Shown here: positions 40,237 through 50,195 of the stretch, in pieces | How positions within the stretch are numbered: position 1 is the stretch's first letter | How the letters are laid out: the number at the start of each line of letters is the position of its first letter | Origin: Acidobacteriota bacterium | GTDB taxonomy: Bacteria; Acidobacteriota; Holophagae; Holophagales; Holophagaceae | Assembly (NCBI GenBank): GCA_016213735.1 | Contig: JACQZU010000021.1 | Span: 1 to 64,000 of the forward strand | DNA length: 64,000 nt | Direction: 5' to 3' | The notes under the pieces: generated by a model | The model's database searches: none | What the model was told of the DNA's origin: nothing | What the model saw: the letters and a program-made list of their open reading frames with translations, nothing else | Translations under genes and position numbers: made by a program

Positions 40237-41874
40237 ATGCGAACCTTCCTCGCCTCCAGCGTCCTGACCCTCCTGGCCTTCCTCGCCTTCGGCTGCGGCG
40301 GGGGCGGCGGGGGCGGAACCAGTTCTCCTCCGCCGCCCACGATCACCGTGAGCGTCTCCCCCGCCACCTCCCAGGTGGGGACCGGCGGGAACGTCACCTT
40401 CGCGGCGACCGTCACCGGCACCACCAACACCGCCGTGACCTGGAGCGTGGTGCAGAGCGGGGGGGGAACCATCACCGCCCAGGGGCTCTACACCGCCCCC
40501 GCCTCGGCCACGGGCACCTTCCACGTGGAGGCGAAGTCCCAGGCGGACACCACGAAGACGGCGACGGCGGCGGTGACCGTCTACCAGGGAGGAAGCCTCC
40601 GGATCTGGCAGGTCGGGCTCCCGACCGGCGCCGTGGCGGCGATCCAGATCGCGGGCCCCTCGAGCTTTGCGGCCACGACGACCAAGCAGGACCAGACCTT
40701 CGCGGGCCTCCTCCCGGGCAGCTACACCCTCGCCATCCCCAGCGTCAGCGCCGGGGGGACCACCTGGACGCCCATCGAGCCGGGACCCAGCGCCACCCTG
40801 ACGGTCACCGGGGGCCAGACGAACGGTTTCGGCGTCTCCTTCGTTCCCCAGCCCCCAGTGGGCGTAGGCAGCATCGCCGCCACCGGGTCCACCGCTTCCA
40901 ACCACATTGACCTGGCGGCCGTCCTCCTCCCCAACGGCAAGGTCCTGGTGGCCGGCGGCGTGACCACCGCCAGCGAGGAGTACGATCCCGCCACGGGCAC
41001 TTTCTCCAGCACCGCCAATCTCATGCCCTTCAACCACGGGTTCGAGACCCGGGGGGTCCTGCTCGGCAACGGCCAGGTCCTGGTGGCCGGGGGGGGCTAC
41101 CCCAGCCCCGTCTCCAACGCGGAACTCTACAACCCCGCCACCCGCACCTGGACCGCCACCTCCCCCATGGGAACGCCCCGGGCCAACTTCACCCTCACGG
41201 CCCTACAGGACGGGCGGGCCATGGCCATCGGCGGGGAGACCACGGGGGGAGCCATCCTGGCCACCACCGAGATCTTCAACCCCGCCACCGGAACCTGGAC
41301 GCCCTCGGGCAACCTGACCTCGGCCCGCCGCTTTCACGGCGCCGTCCTGCTCGGGGACGGAAGGCTTCTCGTAGTGGGAGGGCAGACGGGCCCCAGCACT
41401 GCCAGCAAGACCGCAGAAATCTTTGATCCTGCCACCGGCCAGTTCACCGCCGTGGCCTCCACCATGGCCACCGAGCACTACAATACCCACCGCTGCCTGC
41501 TCCTGCCTTCCGGGAAGGTGGTCGTGGTCTCGGGTGTCAATTCGGTGCTGTACGCCCTGGCCATCGAGGTCTTCACTCCCGGGTCGAATACCTTCGCATC
41601 CCCCGCCAGCCTGCTCCTGGGCCGCATGTATGCCGGAGCCTCCGTGCTTCCCGACGGCCGGGTGTTCATCAGTGGCGGCAGTTCAGAGGGAGATGCGATC
41701 AGTTCGACCGAGATCTTCAATCCCGCGGACGGGAGTATCCGCCTGGGTCCAAACATGACCCTCTCCCGGCAGGAGCACGAATCGGTCACCCTCCCCAATG
41801 GCAAGGTCCTGCTGGTGGGCGGCCGGGGCGTCAACAACACGGCCCGGAAGATCGCGGATCTCTACACGCCTTGA
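40237..41874 (+). CDS. kelch-repeat lipoprotein
   Basis: A 545-residue exported protein. A lipoprotein signal ends in LAFGC with a glycine-rich linker, then an Ig-like domain (about 35-110, SVSPATSQVGTGGNVTF), a spacer, and about six kelch/galactose-oxidase-type blades from residue 220 on, each with a GKVLVAGG-type strand followed by AELYNPATGTW-type turns. It should sit at the outer or inner membrane facing outwards; its ligand is unknown. AAGGAG precedes the ATG at 40237. A strong terminator follows. Confidence 0.9.
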   Translation: MRTFLASSVLTLLAFLAFGCGGGGGGGTSSPPPPTITVSVSPATSQVGTGGNVTFAATVTGTTNTAVTWSVVQSGGGTITAQGLYTAPASATGTFHVEAKSQADTTKTATAAVTVYQGGSLRIWQVGLPTGAVAAIQIAGPSSFAATTTKQDQTFAGLLPGSYTLAIPSVSAGGTTWTPIEPGPSATLTVTGGQTNGFGVSFVPQPPVGVGSIAATGSTASNHIDLAAVLLPNGKVLVAGGVTTASEEYDPATGTFSSTANLMPFNHGFETRGVLLGNGQVLVAGGGYPSPVSNAELYNPATRTWTATSPMGTPRANFTLTALQDGRAMAIGGETTGGAILATTEIFNPATGTWTPSGNLTSARRFHGAVLLGDGRLLVVGGQTGPSTASKTAEIFDPATGQFTAVASTMATEHYNTHRCLLLPSGKVVVVSGVNSVLYALAIEVFTPGSNTFASPASLLLGRMYAGASVLPDGRVFISGGSSEGDAISSTEIFNPADGSIRLGPNMTLSRQEHESVTLPNGKVLLVGGRGVNNTARKIADLYTP

Positions 41875-41895
41875 GTGCCTTCCCACGGTGAGCAG

Positions 41896-41930
41896 GGCGG
41901 GCCCTCCCCCGGAGGGCCCGCCTGTATTCC
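41896..41930 (+). terminator. strong hairpin terminator after the kelch gene
   Basis: A 12-bp perfect stem, GGCGGGCCCTCC with GGAGGGCCCGCC around a CCC loop (41896-41922), is followed by TGTATTCCT, so the T tract is weak. Confidence 0.75.
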
Positions 41931-42037
41931 TGGCGCCAGTTGCCAGCGGCGGGTTTTGCCTCGCTTGACGATGGTTCTGCAGAGCGTTAGGGTGGCCCCC
42001 GTCCGCAGTCCCCCACCGAAATGCCCCGGAGGCCCCC

Positions 42038-45000
42038 ATGCGCAGCCCCGCCCTGCCCGCGCTCACCCTTCTCGCCCTCCTCTTGGCCGCCTCGCCCGCC
42101 CCGGCGCAAGCGAAGGACAAGCCCTCCGCAGCCTCTGAGAAGCCTGCCGCCCTGTCGATGGTTTCCGCCCTGGCCAACCTCAAGTTCCGGGAGATCGGCC
42201 CCGCGGTGATGGGCGGGCGCGTGGACGACTTCGCGGTGGTGGAGTCCAATCCCTCCATCGTGTACGCGGGAACGGCCTCCGGCGGCCTCTGGAAGACCAT
42301 CAATGCGGGCACCACCTGGACGCCGCTCTTCGACAAGGAGGCGGTGAGCACCATCGGCGACGTGACCGTGGCCCCCTCCGACCCCTCCATCGTCTGGGTG
42401 GGCACCGGCGAGGCCAACAACCGGCAGAGCTCCAGCTGGGGCCACGGGGTGTACAGGAGCACCGACGGGGGCGCCACCTGGCAGAACATGGGCCTCAAGG
42501 ACACCCACCACATCGGCCGGGTGGTGATCCATCCCACGAATCCGGACATCGTCTACGTGGCGGCCCAGGGACGCCTCTGGGGGCCCAGCAAGGAACGGGG
42601 CCTGTACAAGACCATGGATGGAGGAAAGACCTGGAAGCTGGTGCTCTTCGTGAACGAGGACACGGGCGTCACGGACCTCGTCATGGACCCCGCCAGCCCC
42701 GACACGCTGTACGCCGCGGCCTACCAGCGGCGGCGGACGGTCTTCGGATTCTCCGGGAGCGGCCCCGACGGCGGCATCCACAAGAGCACGGACGGCGGCC
42801 AGACCTGGAAGAAACTTCAGAAGGGCCTGCCCTGGGATCCGGAGCCTCCGCGACCCCGGTCCACCGGGGGCCCCTCCGCGGAGATGATGGCCATGTTCGG
42901 GATCACCCCGCCGGAGGAGCCCCCCGCTCCCGAGGCCAAGCCCGAGCCCGGCAAGAGGAGCGAAATCGGCCGCATCGGCCTGGCGGTGTACCGGAAGGAC
43001 CCCCGCATCGTCTACGCGGTGGTGGAGCACGAGAAGGGGGGGGTCTTCCGCAGCGAGGACCGCGGGGAGACCTGGCAGAGGATGTCGGACACCAACCCCC
43101 GGGCCATGTACTACAGCCAGATCGTCGTGGACCCCACCAACGACCTCCGCATCTGGGTCATGGGCGCCAACATGTACAACAGCGAGGACGGCGGCAAGAC
43201 CTTCCGCCAGGACCTGGTGCAGCGCATCCACGGGGACTACCACGCCATGTGGATCAACCCCGCCAACCCCGACCACGTGATCCTCGGCTCCGACGGGGGC
43301 ATCCACTGGAGCTGGGACCGGGGCCGGTCCTGGGACTTCGTGAACAACATCGCCATCGGCCAGTTCTACGAGGTGGGCGTGGACATGCGCCAGCCCTACT
43401 GGATCTACGGCGGCCTCCAGGACAACAACACCTGGGGCGGCCCCTCCCGCTCCATGAACCCCCGGGGCATCACCAACGCAGACTGGCTGACCGTGGGCGG
43501 AGGGGACGGCTTCTTCGCCCAGGTGGATCCGAAGGATCCGAACACCGTCTACGCCGAGTCCCAGGACGGCAACCTCCTGCGCCGGGACATCCGCACCGGC
43601 GAACAGCGCAGCATCCGCCCCCAGCCGGAGGAGGGCGAGAAGCCCTTCCGCTTCCAGTGGAACAGCCCCATCGTGATCAGCGCCACCGACCACCGGACGC
43701 TCTATTACGGCGGGAACTTCCTCTTCAAGAGCACCGACCGGGGCGATTCCTGGACCCGGGTGAGCCCGGACCTCACCTCCGGCGCGGACCGGGACAAACT
43801 GCCCATCCTGGGCGTGGTGCCCGACAAGCAGACCCGCTCCCGCCACGACGGCGTGCAGCAGTGGCCCGCCATCACCACCGTGGCCGAATCCCCCGTGGAC
43901 GCCCAGGTGCTCTGGGCCGGCACCGACGACGGACTGCTCCATGTCACGCGCGACGGAGGGAAGACCTGGAAGAACGTGTTCGACCGGCTTCCCGGGGCGC
44001 CCAAGGGAACCTACGTGAGCCGCGTGGTCGCCAGCCGCGGCGGCCCCGGCGCGGCCTACGCCACCCTGGACGGCCACCGCAGCAACGACTTCGCCATCTA
44101 CGCCTACGCCACCTCGGATTTCGGCGAGACCTGGAAGAAGATCACCCGGGGCATTCCCGAGAACCAGGGCGTGCTGAACGTCATCCGGGAGCACCCCAGG
44201 AACCCGAACCTGCTCTTCGCCGGAGGGGAATTCGGCGCCTACGCGAGCTGGGACAAGGGGCAGACCTGGAATCCCCTGCGCCTCAACCTGCCCACGGTTC
44301 CCGTGGACGACATCCTGGTGCACCCCAGGGAGGGAGACCTGATCTTCGGCACCCACGGGCGGTCCATCTGGGTGCTGGACGACGCCACCCCCCTCGCGGA
44401 ACTCTCCGACCAGGTGCTGGCCTCGCCGCTGCACCTCTTCTCCATCCGGCCCGCCATCCAGTGGCGGCCCTGGGCGAACACCGGTTCCACGGGCCACAAG
44501 GCCTTCCTCGGGGAGAACCCGCCCAACGGCGCCATGATCCACTACTTCCTGAAGGAGAAGCCCGGCGAGAAGGAATCGGTGAGGATCAGCATCCTCGACG
44601 GAGCCGGCAAGGTGCTGCGGACCCTGAACGGCACGGGAACCCCCGGCGTGAACCGGGTGGTGTGGGACACCCGGAGCGAGATCCCGGGCATGCCCCCGCC
44701 CGCCCGCGAGGCCGGGCCGGGCGGCGGAGGCGGATTCGGGCGCTTCGGCGCCCAGGGCCCCCGGGTGGAGCCGGGCACCTACACGGTGAAGGTCAAGGTC
44801 GGCGAGCGGGAAACCAGCGGGACCGTGACGATCCAGGAAGACCCGCGCCTGGCCGTCACCCCCGAGGCCCGCAGCGCCCGAAGGGCCCTGCTCGACCGCC
44901 TGGTGCCCAAGCTCGGGCCCCTGGCGGCGGCCCAGCGCGGCCTGACCCAGCTCCGGCCCCTGCTCAACACCCAGGTGGAGAACGGGAAGAAGCCCAACGC

Positions 45001-45382
45001 CCGCATCCCCGACGCCGTGAAGAAGGCCGGTGAGGACCTGCTGGCCAGGGTGGACGAGGTCTTCCCCCAGTTCGGGACCCTCCCGGCCGAGGAGCGGGCC
45101 ATGGGCGACGCCGGCCCCTCCCTGGTGCAGCGCCCACCCTCCATCCCCAGCCGTTTCCAGCAGCTCTACCGCGGCGTCTCGGAACAGAGCGAGGCCCCCA
45201 CCGCCTGGCAGAACCGGCAGGCGGAGCTCCTCCTGCCCCAGGTGGACGAGCTGCTCGCCAAGGTCCGGGGCCTCATGGAGGGCCTCGCGGGGCTGAACAA
45301 GCTCATGAACGAGTCCGGCGTCCCCCACATCCAGGTGGAAGCCGGCGGACCCGGAGGAGGAAGGCGGCGGCAGGGGGATTGA
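42038..45382 (+). CDS. exported sortilin/BNR beta-propeller protein (glycosyl hydrolase-like)
   Basis: An 1114-residue protein with a signal peptide (about 1-25) and many sortilin-type Asp-box repeats (YRSTDGGATWQNMG, YKTMDGGKTWKLV, KSTDGGQTWKKL, RSEDRGETWQRM), folding as one or two beta-propellers over about 45-750; the rest is a beta domain and a helical C-terminus. Such proteins are frequent in Acidobacteria and are annotated as VPS10/sortilin-domain glycosyl hydrolases. No catalytic residues can be pointed out, so the enzyme label is provisional. Confidence 0.9.
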   Translation: MRSPALPALTLLALLLAASPAPAQAKDKPSAASEKPAALSMVSALANLKFREIGPAVMGGRVDDFAVVESNPSIVYAGTASGGLWKTINAGTTWTPLFDKEAVSTIGDVTVAPSDPSIVWVGTGEANNRQSSSWGHGVYRSTDGGATWQNMGLKDTHHIGRVVIHPTNPDIVYVAAQGRLWGPSKERGLYKTMDGGKTWKLVLFVNEDTGVTDLVMDPASPDTLYAAAYQRRRTVFGFSGSGPDGGIHKSTDGGQTWKKLQKGLPWDPEPPRPRSTGGPSAEMMAMFGITPPEEPPAPEAKPEPGKRSEIGRIGLAVYRKDPRIVYAVVEHEKGGVFRSEDRGETWQRMSDTNPRAMYYSQIVVDPTNDLRIWVMGANMYNSEDGGKTFRQDLVQRIHGDYHAMWINPANPDHVILGSDGGIHWSWDRGRSWDFVNNIAIGQFYEVGVDMRQPYWIYGGLQDNNTWGGPSRSMNPRGITNADWLTVGGGDGFFAQVDPKDPNTVYAESQDGNLLRRDIRTGEQRSIRPQPEEGEKPFRFQWNSPIVISATDHRTLYYGGNFLFKSTDRGDSWTRVSPDLTSGADRDKLPILGVVPDKQTRSRHDGVQQWPAITTVAESPVDAQVLWAGTDDGLLHVTRDGGKTWKNVFDRLPGAPKGTYVSRVVASRGGPGAAYATLDGHRSNDFAIYAYATSDFGETWKKITRGIPENQGVLNVIREHPRNPNLLFAGGEFGAYASWDKGQTWNPLRLNLPTVPVDDILVHPREGDLIFGTHGRSIWVLDDATPLAELSDQVLASPLHLFSIRPAIQWRPWANTGSTGHKAFLGENPPNGAMIHYFLKEKPGEKESVRISILDGAGKVLRTLNGTGTPGVNRVVWDTRSEIPGMPPPAREAGPGGGGGFGRFGAQGPRVEPGTYTVKVKVGERETSGTVTIQEDPRLAVTPEARSARRALLDRLVPKLGPLAAAQRGLTQLRPLLNTQVENGKKPNARIPDAVKKAGEDLLARVDEVFPQFGTLPAEERAMGDAGPSLVQRPPSIPSRFQQLYRGVSEQSEAPTAWQNRQAELLLPQVDELLAKVRGLMEGLAGLNKLMNESGVPHIQVEAGGPGGGRRRQGD

Positions 45383-45529
45383 GGCGGAACCATCCGGCGG
45401 AAAGACAAAGAGGGCCGTTCCCGGTAGGGGCGGTCCTCCCTGCGATTTCGTCCTGGGCTTTTCGTCTCTCTTTTCGTGCCTTCCCGGTGAAACCCATCCC
45501 CCCGGGGAACAGGCAGCGACCCCAGCCCT

Positions 45530-46671
45530 TCAGCGCCTGGAATCCAGCCGATCCAGCAGGTGCTCCGCCACGCGGCGGGCTGCCCCGGGGGCTCCGAGGC
45601 GGGGCCGCAGACCCGCCAGTTCCGCCCGCATCCGCGCGCTGGTCCCGGGTTCCAGCAGCTGGGCCAGGTGGGCGGCGAGCTTCGGCGCCTCCACCTCCCC
45701 CTGGATCAGCTCCGGCACGATCTCCCGGCCCGCCACGATGTTGGGCAGGCCCACGAAGGGCACCTTCACCAGCATCCTGCCGGCCAGGTAGGTGAGGGGA
45801 CTGAGGCGGTAGATGAGGGCGAAGGGCACTCCCAGCAGGGCGGCCTCCAGGGTGGCGGTGCCGCTGGCCACCAGGGCGGCGGCGGCGTGGGCGAGGGCGG
45901 AATAGGTGCGTCCCTCCAGCACGCGCACCGGGGCCGTCCCGAGGCGCCGCTGGACCTCCGCCCGGCCCACCGTGGGGGCCAGGGGCAGCACCCACTGCAC
46001 CCGGGGCCGGGAGGGGTCGGCCTCCCAGAGGCGCACCAGGTCCGCGAGGGGCGGAACCAGGCGTGCGATCTCCCCGGCGCGGCTGCCCGGCAGGAGGGCC
46101 ACCACCGGGATCCCGGGGTCCAGGCCCGCCTCGTGGAAGAAGCTCTCCCGGTCCAGCTCAGGCCTCACGGATTCCGCCAGGGGGTGCCCCACCCAGCGGG
46201 CCTCCACGGGAAAACCCTCGAAGAGGGCCGGCTCGAAATCGAAGAGACAGTAGAGGGCGTCGAAGGTGTTTCCGATCTGCGGAACGCGCCCCTTCTTCCA
46301 GGCCCAGACCTGCGGGCACACGTACTGGAAGAGCCGTGTGCCTGGCTGCTGGGCCCGGAGCGCCCCGGCCAGCCGGAGGTTGAAGCCCGGATAATCGATG
46401 AGCAGGGCCCCGTCCGCCGCCTCCTCCCGCGCCAGGTCCAGGAGGGCCTGGAAGAGCCCTCGCAGCCTTGGAAGGTGGCGAAGCACCTCGACGAGGCCCA
46501 CGACGCCGAGCTCCCCGCGTCCGCAAGCTTGCGGTCCAGGAAGGGACTCATGCCCCCGCCTCCGATGCCGACGATGCGAAGCTCCGGTCGCAGGGTCCGC
46601 AGGTCCCGCAGGAGGGCCGTGCCGTGCAGGTCCCCCGAGGCCTCCCCGGCCACCACCAGCAGGGTGGTCAT
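45530..46671 (-). pseudogene. lpxB: lipid-A-disaccharide synthase, frameshifted
   Basis: LpxB joins UDP-2,3-diacylglucosamine and lipid X in lipid A synthesis. Residues 1-55 (MTTLLVVAGEASGDLHGTA, IGGGGMSPFLDRKLADAG) are in one frame and the rest (ELGVVGLVEVLRHLP, YVCPQVWAWKKGR, LLPGSRAGEI, ASGTATLEAALLGVPF) in another. The switch is at the run of four C on the plus strand, 46514-46517; one more C would restore a single frame of normal length (about 380). Since lpxB is normally essential in lipid A makers, a sequencing error in the G run is as likely as a true lesion. It overlaps the upstream gene by 4 bp. Confidence 0.88.
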
Positions 46672-47366
46672 CCGGGCAGCTCCCCGCGCCAGGGCCGCCC
46701 TAGGCTCACCTCCGGATCCTCCACCACGGGCCGGCCCAGGGCCGTGGCGGGCATCTCGGCGGGGAACAGCACGGCCGGGTGGACCGACCGGAGCGCCTGG
46801 ACCTGGGACAGGAGAAGCTCGGGATCCTTCCCCGGGATGGCCATGTTCCACCGGTAGCCCCAGTGCTGGAGGGGCCGGGCGTCCATCCCCGGGCGGCCCA
46901 CGGCGCAGTGAAGGCGGTCCGCGATGGCCTCCAGGCTCTCCCCCACGGTCTCGTCCCAGCAGAAGCCCACGGCGTCCCCCCGGACCTCCCGGAGGATGTC
47001 CAGAAGGCGGGGAACCCGGCCGGGGGCCGCACGCAGGGCCAGCCGGAGGCCCCGGCCCGCCGTGGCCTCCAGCAGGGTCTCCAGGGTGCCGAGGAATCCG
47101 GAGAGGCCCCAGCGGGTGGCCGGGGGGTCGGCGGGCAGGACGAGGAAGTCGGTTCCCAGGCCGGGCCGCAGGGCTTCCATCACCTCCTCCAGGAGGCCCG
47201 CCTTCCATTCCTGGGGCCGGAAGTGGAGGCCGTGGACCGCCTGGCCTCCACGCACCGCCGTGGCCCACTCCGTCCCTGCCCCACCCTCCCAGAGGAGTTC
47301 AAGGTCCGGGAAGGCCCGCCAACGCGAGGCTTCTTCGCGCGAGGACACCAGGGGCAGGAAGCGCAT
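46668..47366 (-). CDS. TIM-barrel-like protein in operon with lpxB
   Basis: A 232-residue protein that I recognise only loosely. The pattern GFCWDETVGESLEAI and repeated beta-strand/helix spacing resemble sugar phosphate isomerase/AP-endonuclease-2 type TIM barrels, with an xylose-isomerase-like look, but the metal ligands are not clear. The ATG at 47366 is the first start that follows the noncoding gap, and the stop overlaps the lpxB start (ATGA), so it is cotranscribed with lpxB. The function is unknown. Confidence 0.7.
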   Translation of the reverse strand: MRFLPLVSSREEASRWRAFPDLELLWEGGAGTEWATAVRGGQAVHGLHFRPQEWKAGLLEEVMEALRPGLGTDFLVLPADPPATRWGLSGFLGTLETLLEATAGRGLRLALRAAPGRVPRLLDILREVRGDAVGFCWDETVGESLEAIADRLHCAVGRPGMDARPLQHWGYRWNMAIPGKDPELLLSQVQALRSVHPAVLFPAEMPATALGRPVVEDPEVSLGRPWRGELPG

Positions 47367-47445
47367 GGGATTATCATGGGGGTCTCCGCCCCCGCCGGCA
47401 ACGCGCGCCCTGGCCGCTTCCGGCCGCGGAGAGAGGAGTCTGAGA

Positions 47446-47811
47446 ATGTCCCGCGTGTTCACCCTGGAGGAGGCCAAGGCACTCATGCCCCAGGTGAAGG
47501 CCACCACCGGGCCGGTCTTCGAGCTGGCCACCAGCCTGGCCCAGGAACTGGGGGACGCCGAGCGCGAGGGCGACGAGACCCGGGCCGAGGAGCTTCGGGA
47601 GCGCGTCCAGGCCCTGGTGGAGAGCTGGGCGGAGGCCATCCGGGACCTCGGACCCGACGTGAAGGGCCTTTGGCTCGTGGATTTCGATTCCGGGGACGGT
47701 TACTGGTGTTGGGCCTACCCCGAGGAGGAGTTGGAACATTGGCACAGCTACGAGGCCGGCTTCTCGGGCCGGATGCCCATCGAGGCCAAGCCCCCCGCGA
47801 TCCGGAGCTAG
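47446..47811 (+). CDS. DUF2203 family protein
   Basis: A 121-residue protein of the DUF2203 family: an N-terminal helical start (MSRVFTLEEAKALMPQVK), a long helix (about 30-65), and the conserved C-terminal block VDFDSGDGYWCWAYPEEELE followed by WHSYEAGFSGRMPI. Function is unknown. GAGAGGAG lies 8 bases ahead of the ATG. It is divergent from the lpxB operon, and its end overlaps the ATL gene in another frame. Confidence 0.88.
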   Translation: MSRVFTLEEAKALMPQVKATTGPVFELATSLAQELGDAEREGDETRAEELRERVQALVESWAEAIRDLGPDVKGLWLVDFDSGDGYWCWAYPEEELEHWHSYEAGFSGRMPIEAKPPAIRS

Positions 47812-48125
47812 ACCGGGCGGCCTTCCGCCGGGCGGTGCTCTCCGTCGTGGCGCGGATCCCCGAGGGCCGGGTGGCGAGCTACGCCCAGGTGGCGGTGATG
47901 GCCGGCTACCCGAAGCGGCCCCGCCAGGTGGGCATGGTGCTCAAGGGCCTCCCCGAGGGCACCGACCTGCCCTGGCAGCGGGTGGTCAACAGCCGGGGCT
48001 ACATCCCCAGCCGCGGCCGGTGGTGGGGGGCCCTGGAGCAGGCCGCGCGGCTCCGTGAGGAGGGCGTGCCCGTGGACGCCGAGGGGAACCTGGACCTGGA
48101 GGGGTTCCGCTGGGACGGAGCCTGA
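47739..48125 (+). CDS. alkyltransferase-like (ATL) DNA-binding protein
   Basis: Homologous to the DNA-binding domain of O6-alkylguanine alkyltransferases (FRRAVLSVVARIPEGRVASY, GYPKRPRQVGMVLKGL, LPWQRVVNSRGYI). The active-site cysteine of PCHR is tryptophan here (PWQR), the hallmark of ATL proteins, which bind alkylated guanine and flag it for nucleotide excision repair without transferring the alkyl group. The end is firm. The start is not: TTG 47739 has AGGAGG nearby but overlaps the DUF2203 gene by 73 bases, and GTG 47835 would be shorter. Confidence 0.85.
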   Translation: MAQLRGRLLGPDAHRGQAPRDPELDRAAFRRAVLSVVARIPEGRVASYAQVAVMAGYPKRPRQVGMVLKGLPEGTDLPWQRVVNSRGYIPSRGRWWGALEQAARLREEGVPVDAEGNLDLEGFRWDGA

Positions 48126-48314
48126 GGGCCCCCTGATTCGGAACCCGGCCCCGGGGACCCATCGCCTCCGGGACCCCATGCCTTCGGTCGGACTTCCGGC
48201 TCCGCCGGGCCACCTGACCCGCGCCTGAAGATCGGCCCGAGGCCGTGGAAAAAGATGATCTCAAGGGCGACAATATTTCGCATTCCAACGATGGCCGGGA
48301 GTCCAGGAGGACCC

Positions 48315-50150
48315 ATGAAGTACCACGACGATGCGCGCGACGTCCGCTTCAACCTTCTGGAGTGGCTGGACCTGGATGGGCTCCTGGCCTCGGAGGCCTT
48401 CTCGGAGGTGGACCGGGAGCAGCTGGGCATGGTGCTGGACGAGGCCCTGAAGGTGGCCGCGGGCAGCGTGGCCGCCTGCAACGAGCGGGGCGACCGCGAG
48501 GGGGCGAGGTTCGAGGGAGGGAGGGTGGTGCTTCCCGAGGGCTTCCCGGAGGCCTACCGCGATTTGGCTTCGGGAGGATGGATCAGCGCCACCATGAACC
48601 CCGCGTTCGGGGGCATGGGCCTGCCGGAATGCGTGGGCACGGGCATCAGCGAGTTCCTCATGGGGGCCAACACGGCCCTGGGCCTCCAGACCCTGCTGAC
48701 CCGCGGCGCGGCCCACCTCATCGAGACCTTCGGCAGCGACGAGCTGAAGGCCACCTTCGTGGAGAAGATGTACGGCGGCGAGTGGGCCGGGACCATGTGC
48801 CTCACGGAGGCCGGGGCGGGCAGCGACCTGGGGGCCCTCGCGACGAAGGCCACGCGCCAGGCGGACGGCTCCTACCTGATCGCCGGCGAGAAGATCTTCA
48901 TCACCAGCGGGGAGCACGGCCTGACGCCCAACATCATCCACGCGGTGCTGGCCCGCACGCCGGACGCCCCCGCGGGACCCAAGGGCCTCAGCCTCTTCGT
49001 CGTCCCGAAGGTGCGCGTCCACGCCGACGGAAGCCTCGGGGAGTCCAACGACGTCACCTGCGCCGGGATCGAGCACAAGCTGGGCATCCACGGCTCCCCC
49101 ACCTGCAGCCTGGTCTTCGGCGCCGGCGGCGCCTGCCAGGGCTTCCTCCTGGGCCAGGAGCAGCAGGGGCTCTCCCACATGTTCCAGATGATGAACGCCG
49201 CCCGCTACGAGGTGGGGGTCCAGGGGCTGGGCAACGCCTCGGCCGCCCACCAGGCCGCCCTGGCCTACGCCCGGGAGCGCCTCCAGGGCCGGGCCCCGGG
49301 CGCCCCCAAGGGCGTGTCCCAGTCCCCCATCGTGGAGCACCCGGACGTGCGCCGCATGCTCCTGCTGCAGGCCGCCTTCGTGCAGGCCATGCGGGCCCTG
49401 GTCTCCCACACGGCCTGGTGCATGGACATGGCCCATGTCTCCCAGGGCGAGGAGCACGACCGCTGGCAGGGCCAGGTGGAGCTGCTCACCCCGGTCTGCA
49501 AGGCCTGGTGCTCCGACTGGGGCTTCCGCGTGACGGAATGGGCCCTCCAGACCTACGGGGGCTACGGGTACTGCATGGAGTACCCCGCGGAGCAGTACCT
49601 GCGGGACTGCAAGATCGCCTCCATCTATGAAGGCACCAACGGCATCCAGGCCCTGGACCTGGTGGGCCGGAAATTCAGGATGCAGGAGGGGCGGCCCGTG
49701 AAGGCGCTCCTCGCGGCCGTCCAGGACACCGTGGACGCCCTGGCGCCCCACCCGGTCCTGGGCCCCTGCGCCGGACCCCTGGCGGAGGCCCTCCAGGCCC
49801 TCCAGGCGGTCCTGGCCGGGCTCCCCTCCCGGCCGGAGGGACCCCTGCTCACGATGCTCAACGCCGCGCCCCTGCTGGACCTGTTGGCCCACGCGGTGGC
49901 GGGCCACCTCCTGCTTCGGCAGGCCGCGCTGGCCCACGGAACACTGGGGGCCCTGCTGGCGGAGCGGGGCGTGCCCCCGGGGGACGCGGCGGCCACCCGG
50001 GCCCTGCTCGCCGAGAGCCCCGAGGCGGCCTTCCTCCACAACAAGGTGCAGGCCGCCCGCTGCTTCGCCTTCCGGGCCCTCCCGCCCGCCACCGCCCTGG
50101 CCCCGGCCATGCTCTCCGGGGACCTTTCGCCCATGGAGGCGGTGCTGTAG
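48315..50150 (+). CDS. acyl-CoA dehydrogenase
   Basis: A 611-residue flavoprotein oxidising acyl-CoA to enoyl-CoA, larger than the 380-residue core family and similar to the long DmdC/FadE5-type group. It has an N-terminal extension (MKYHDDARDVRFNLLEWLDL), the FAD-binding middle (MCLTEAGAGSDLGAL, KIFITSGEHGL) and the catalytic glutamate region YEGTNGIQALDLVG. The last 120 residues form an extra helical domain. GGAGG precedes the ATG at 48315 closely. It is preceded by a 190-base gap with an A+T-rich patch that may hold its promoter. Confidence 0.94.
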   Translation: MKYHDDARDVRFNLLEWLDLDGLLASEAFSEVDREQLGMVLDEALKVAAGSVAACNERGDREGARFEGGRVVLPEGFPEAYRDLASGGWISATMNPAFGGMGLPECVGTGISEFLMGANTALGLQTLLTRGAAHLIETFGSDELKATFVEKMYGGEWAGTMCLTEAGAGSDLGALATKATRQADGSYLIAGEKIFITSGEHGLTPNIIHAVLARTPDAPAGPKGLSLFVVPKVRVHADGSLGESNDVTCAGIEHKLGIHGSPTCSLVFGAGGACQGFLLGQEQQGLSHMFQMMNAARYEVGVQGLGNASAAHQAALAYARERLQGRAPGAPKGVSQSPIVEHPDVRRMLLLQAAFVQAMRALVSHTAWCMDMAHVSQGEEHDRWQGQVELLTPVCKAWCSDWGFRVTEWALQTYGGYGYCMEYPAEQYLRDCKIASIYEGTNGIQALDLVGRKFRMQEGRPVKALLAAVQDTVDALAPHPVLGPCAGPLAEALQALQAVLAGLPSRPEGPLLTMLNAAPLLDLLAHAVAGHLLLRQAALAHGTLGALLAERGVPPGDAAATRALLAESPEAAFLHNKVQAARCFAFRALPPATALAPAMLSGDLSPMEAVL

Positions 50151-50195
50151 CCGGGGGGGACGGCCCCTCCCGCTACACTGAAGGGGGGGCCCGCC

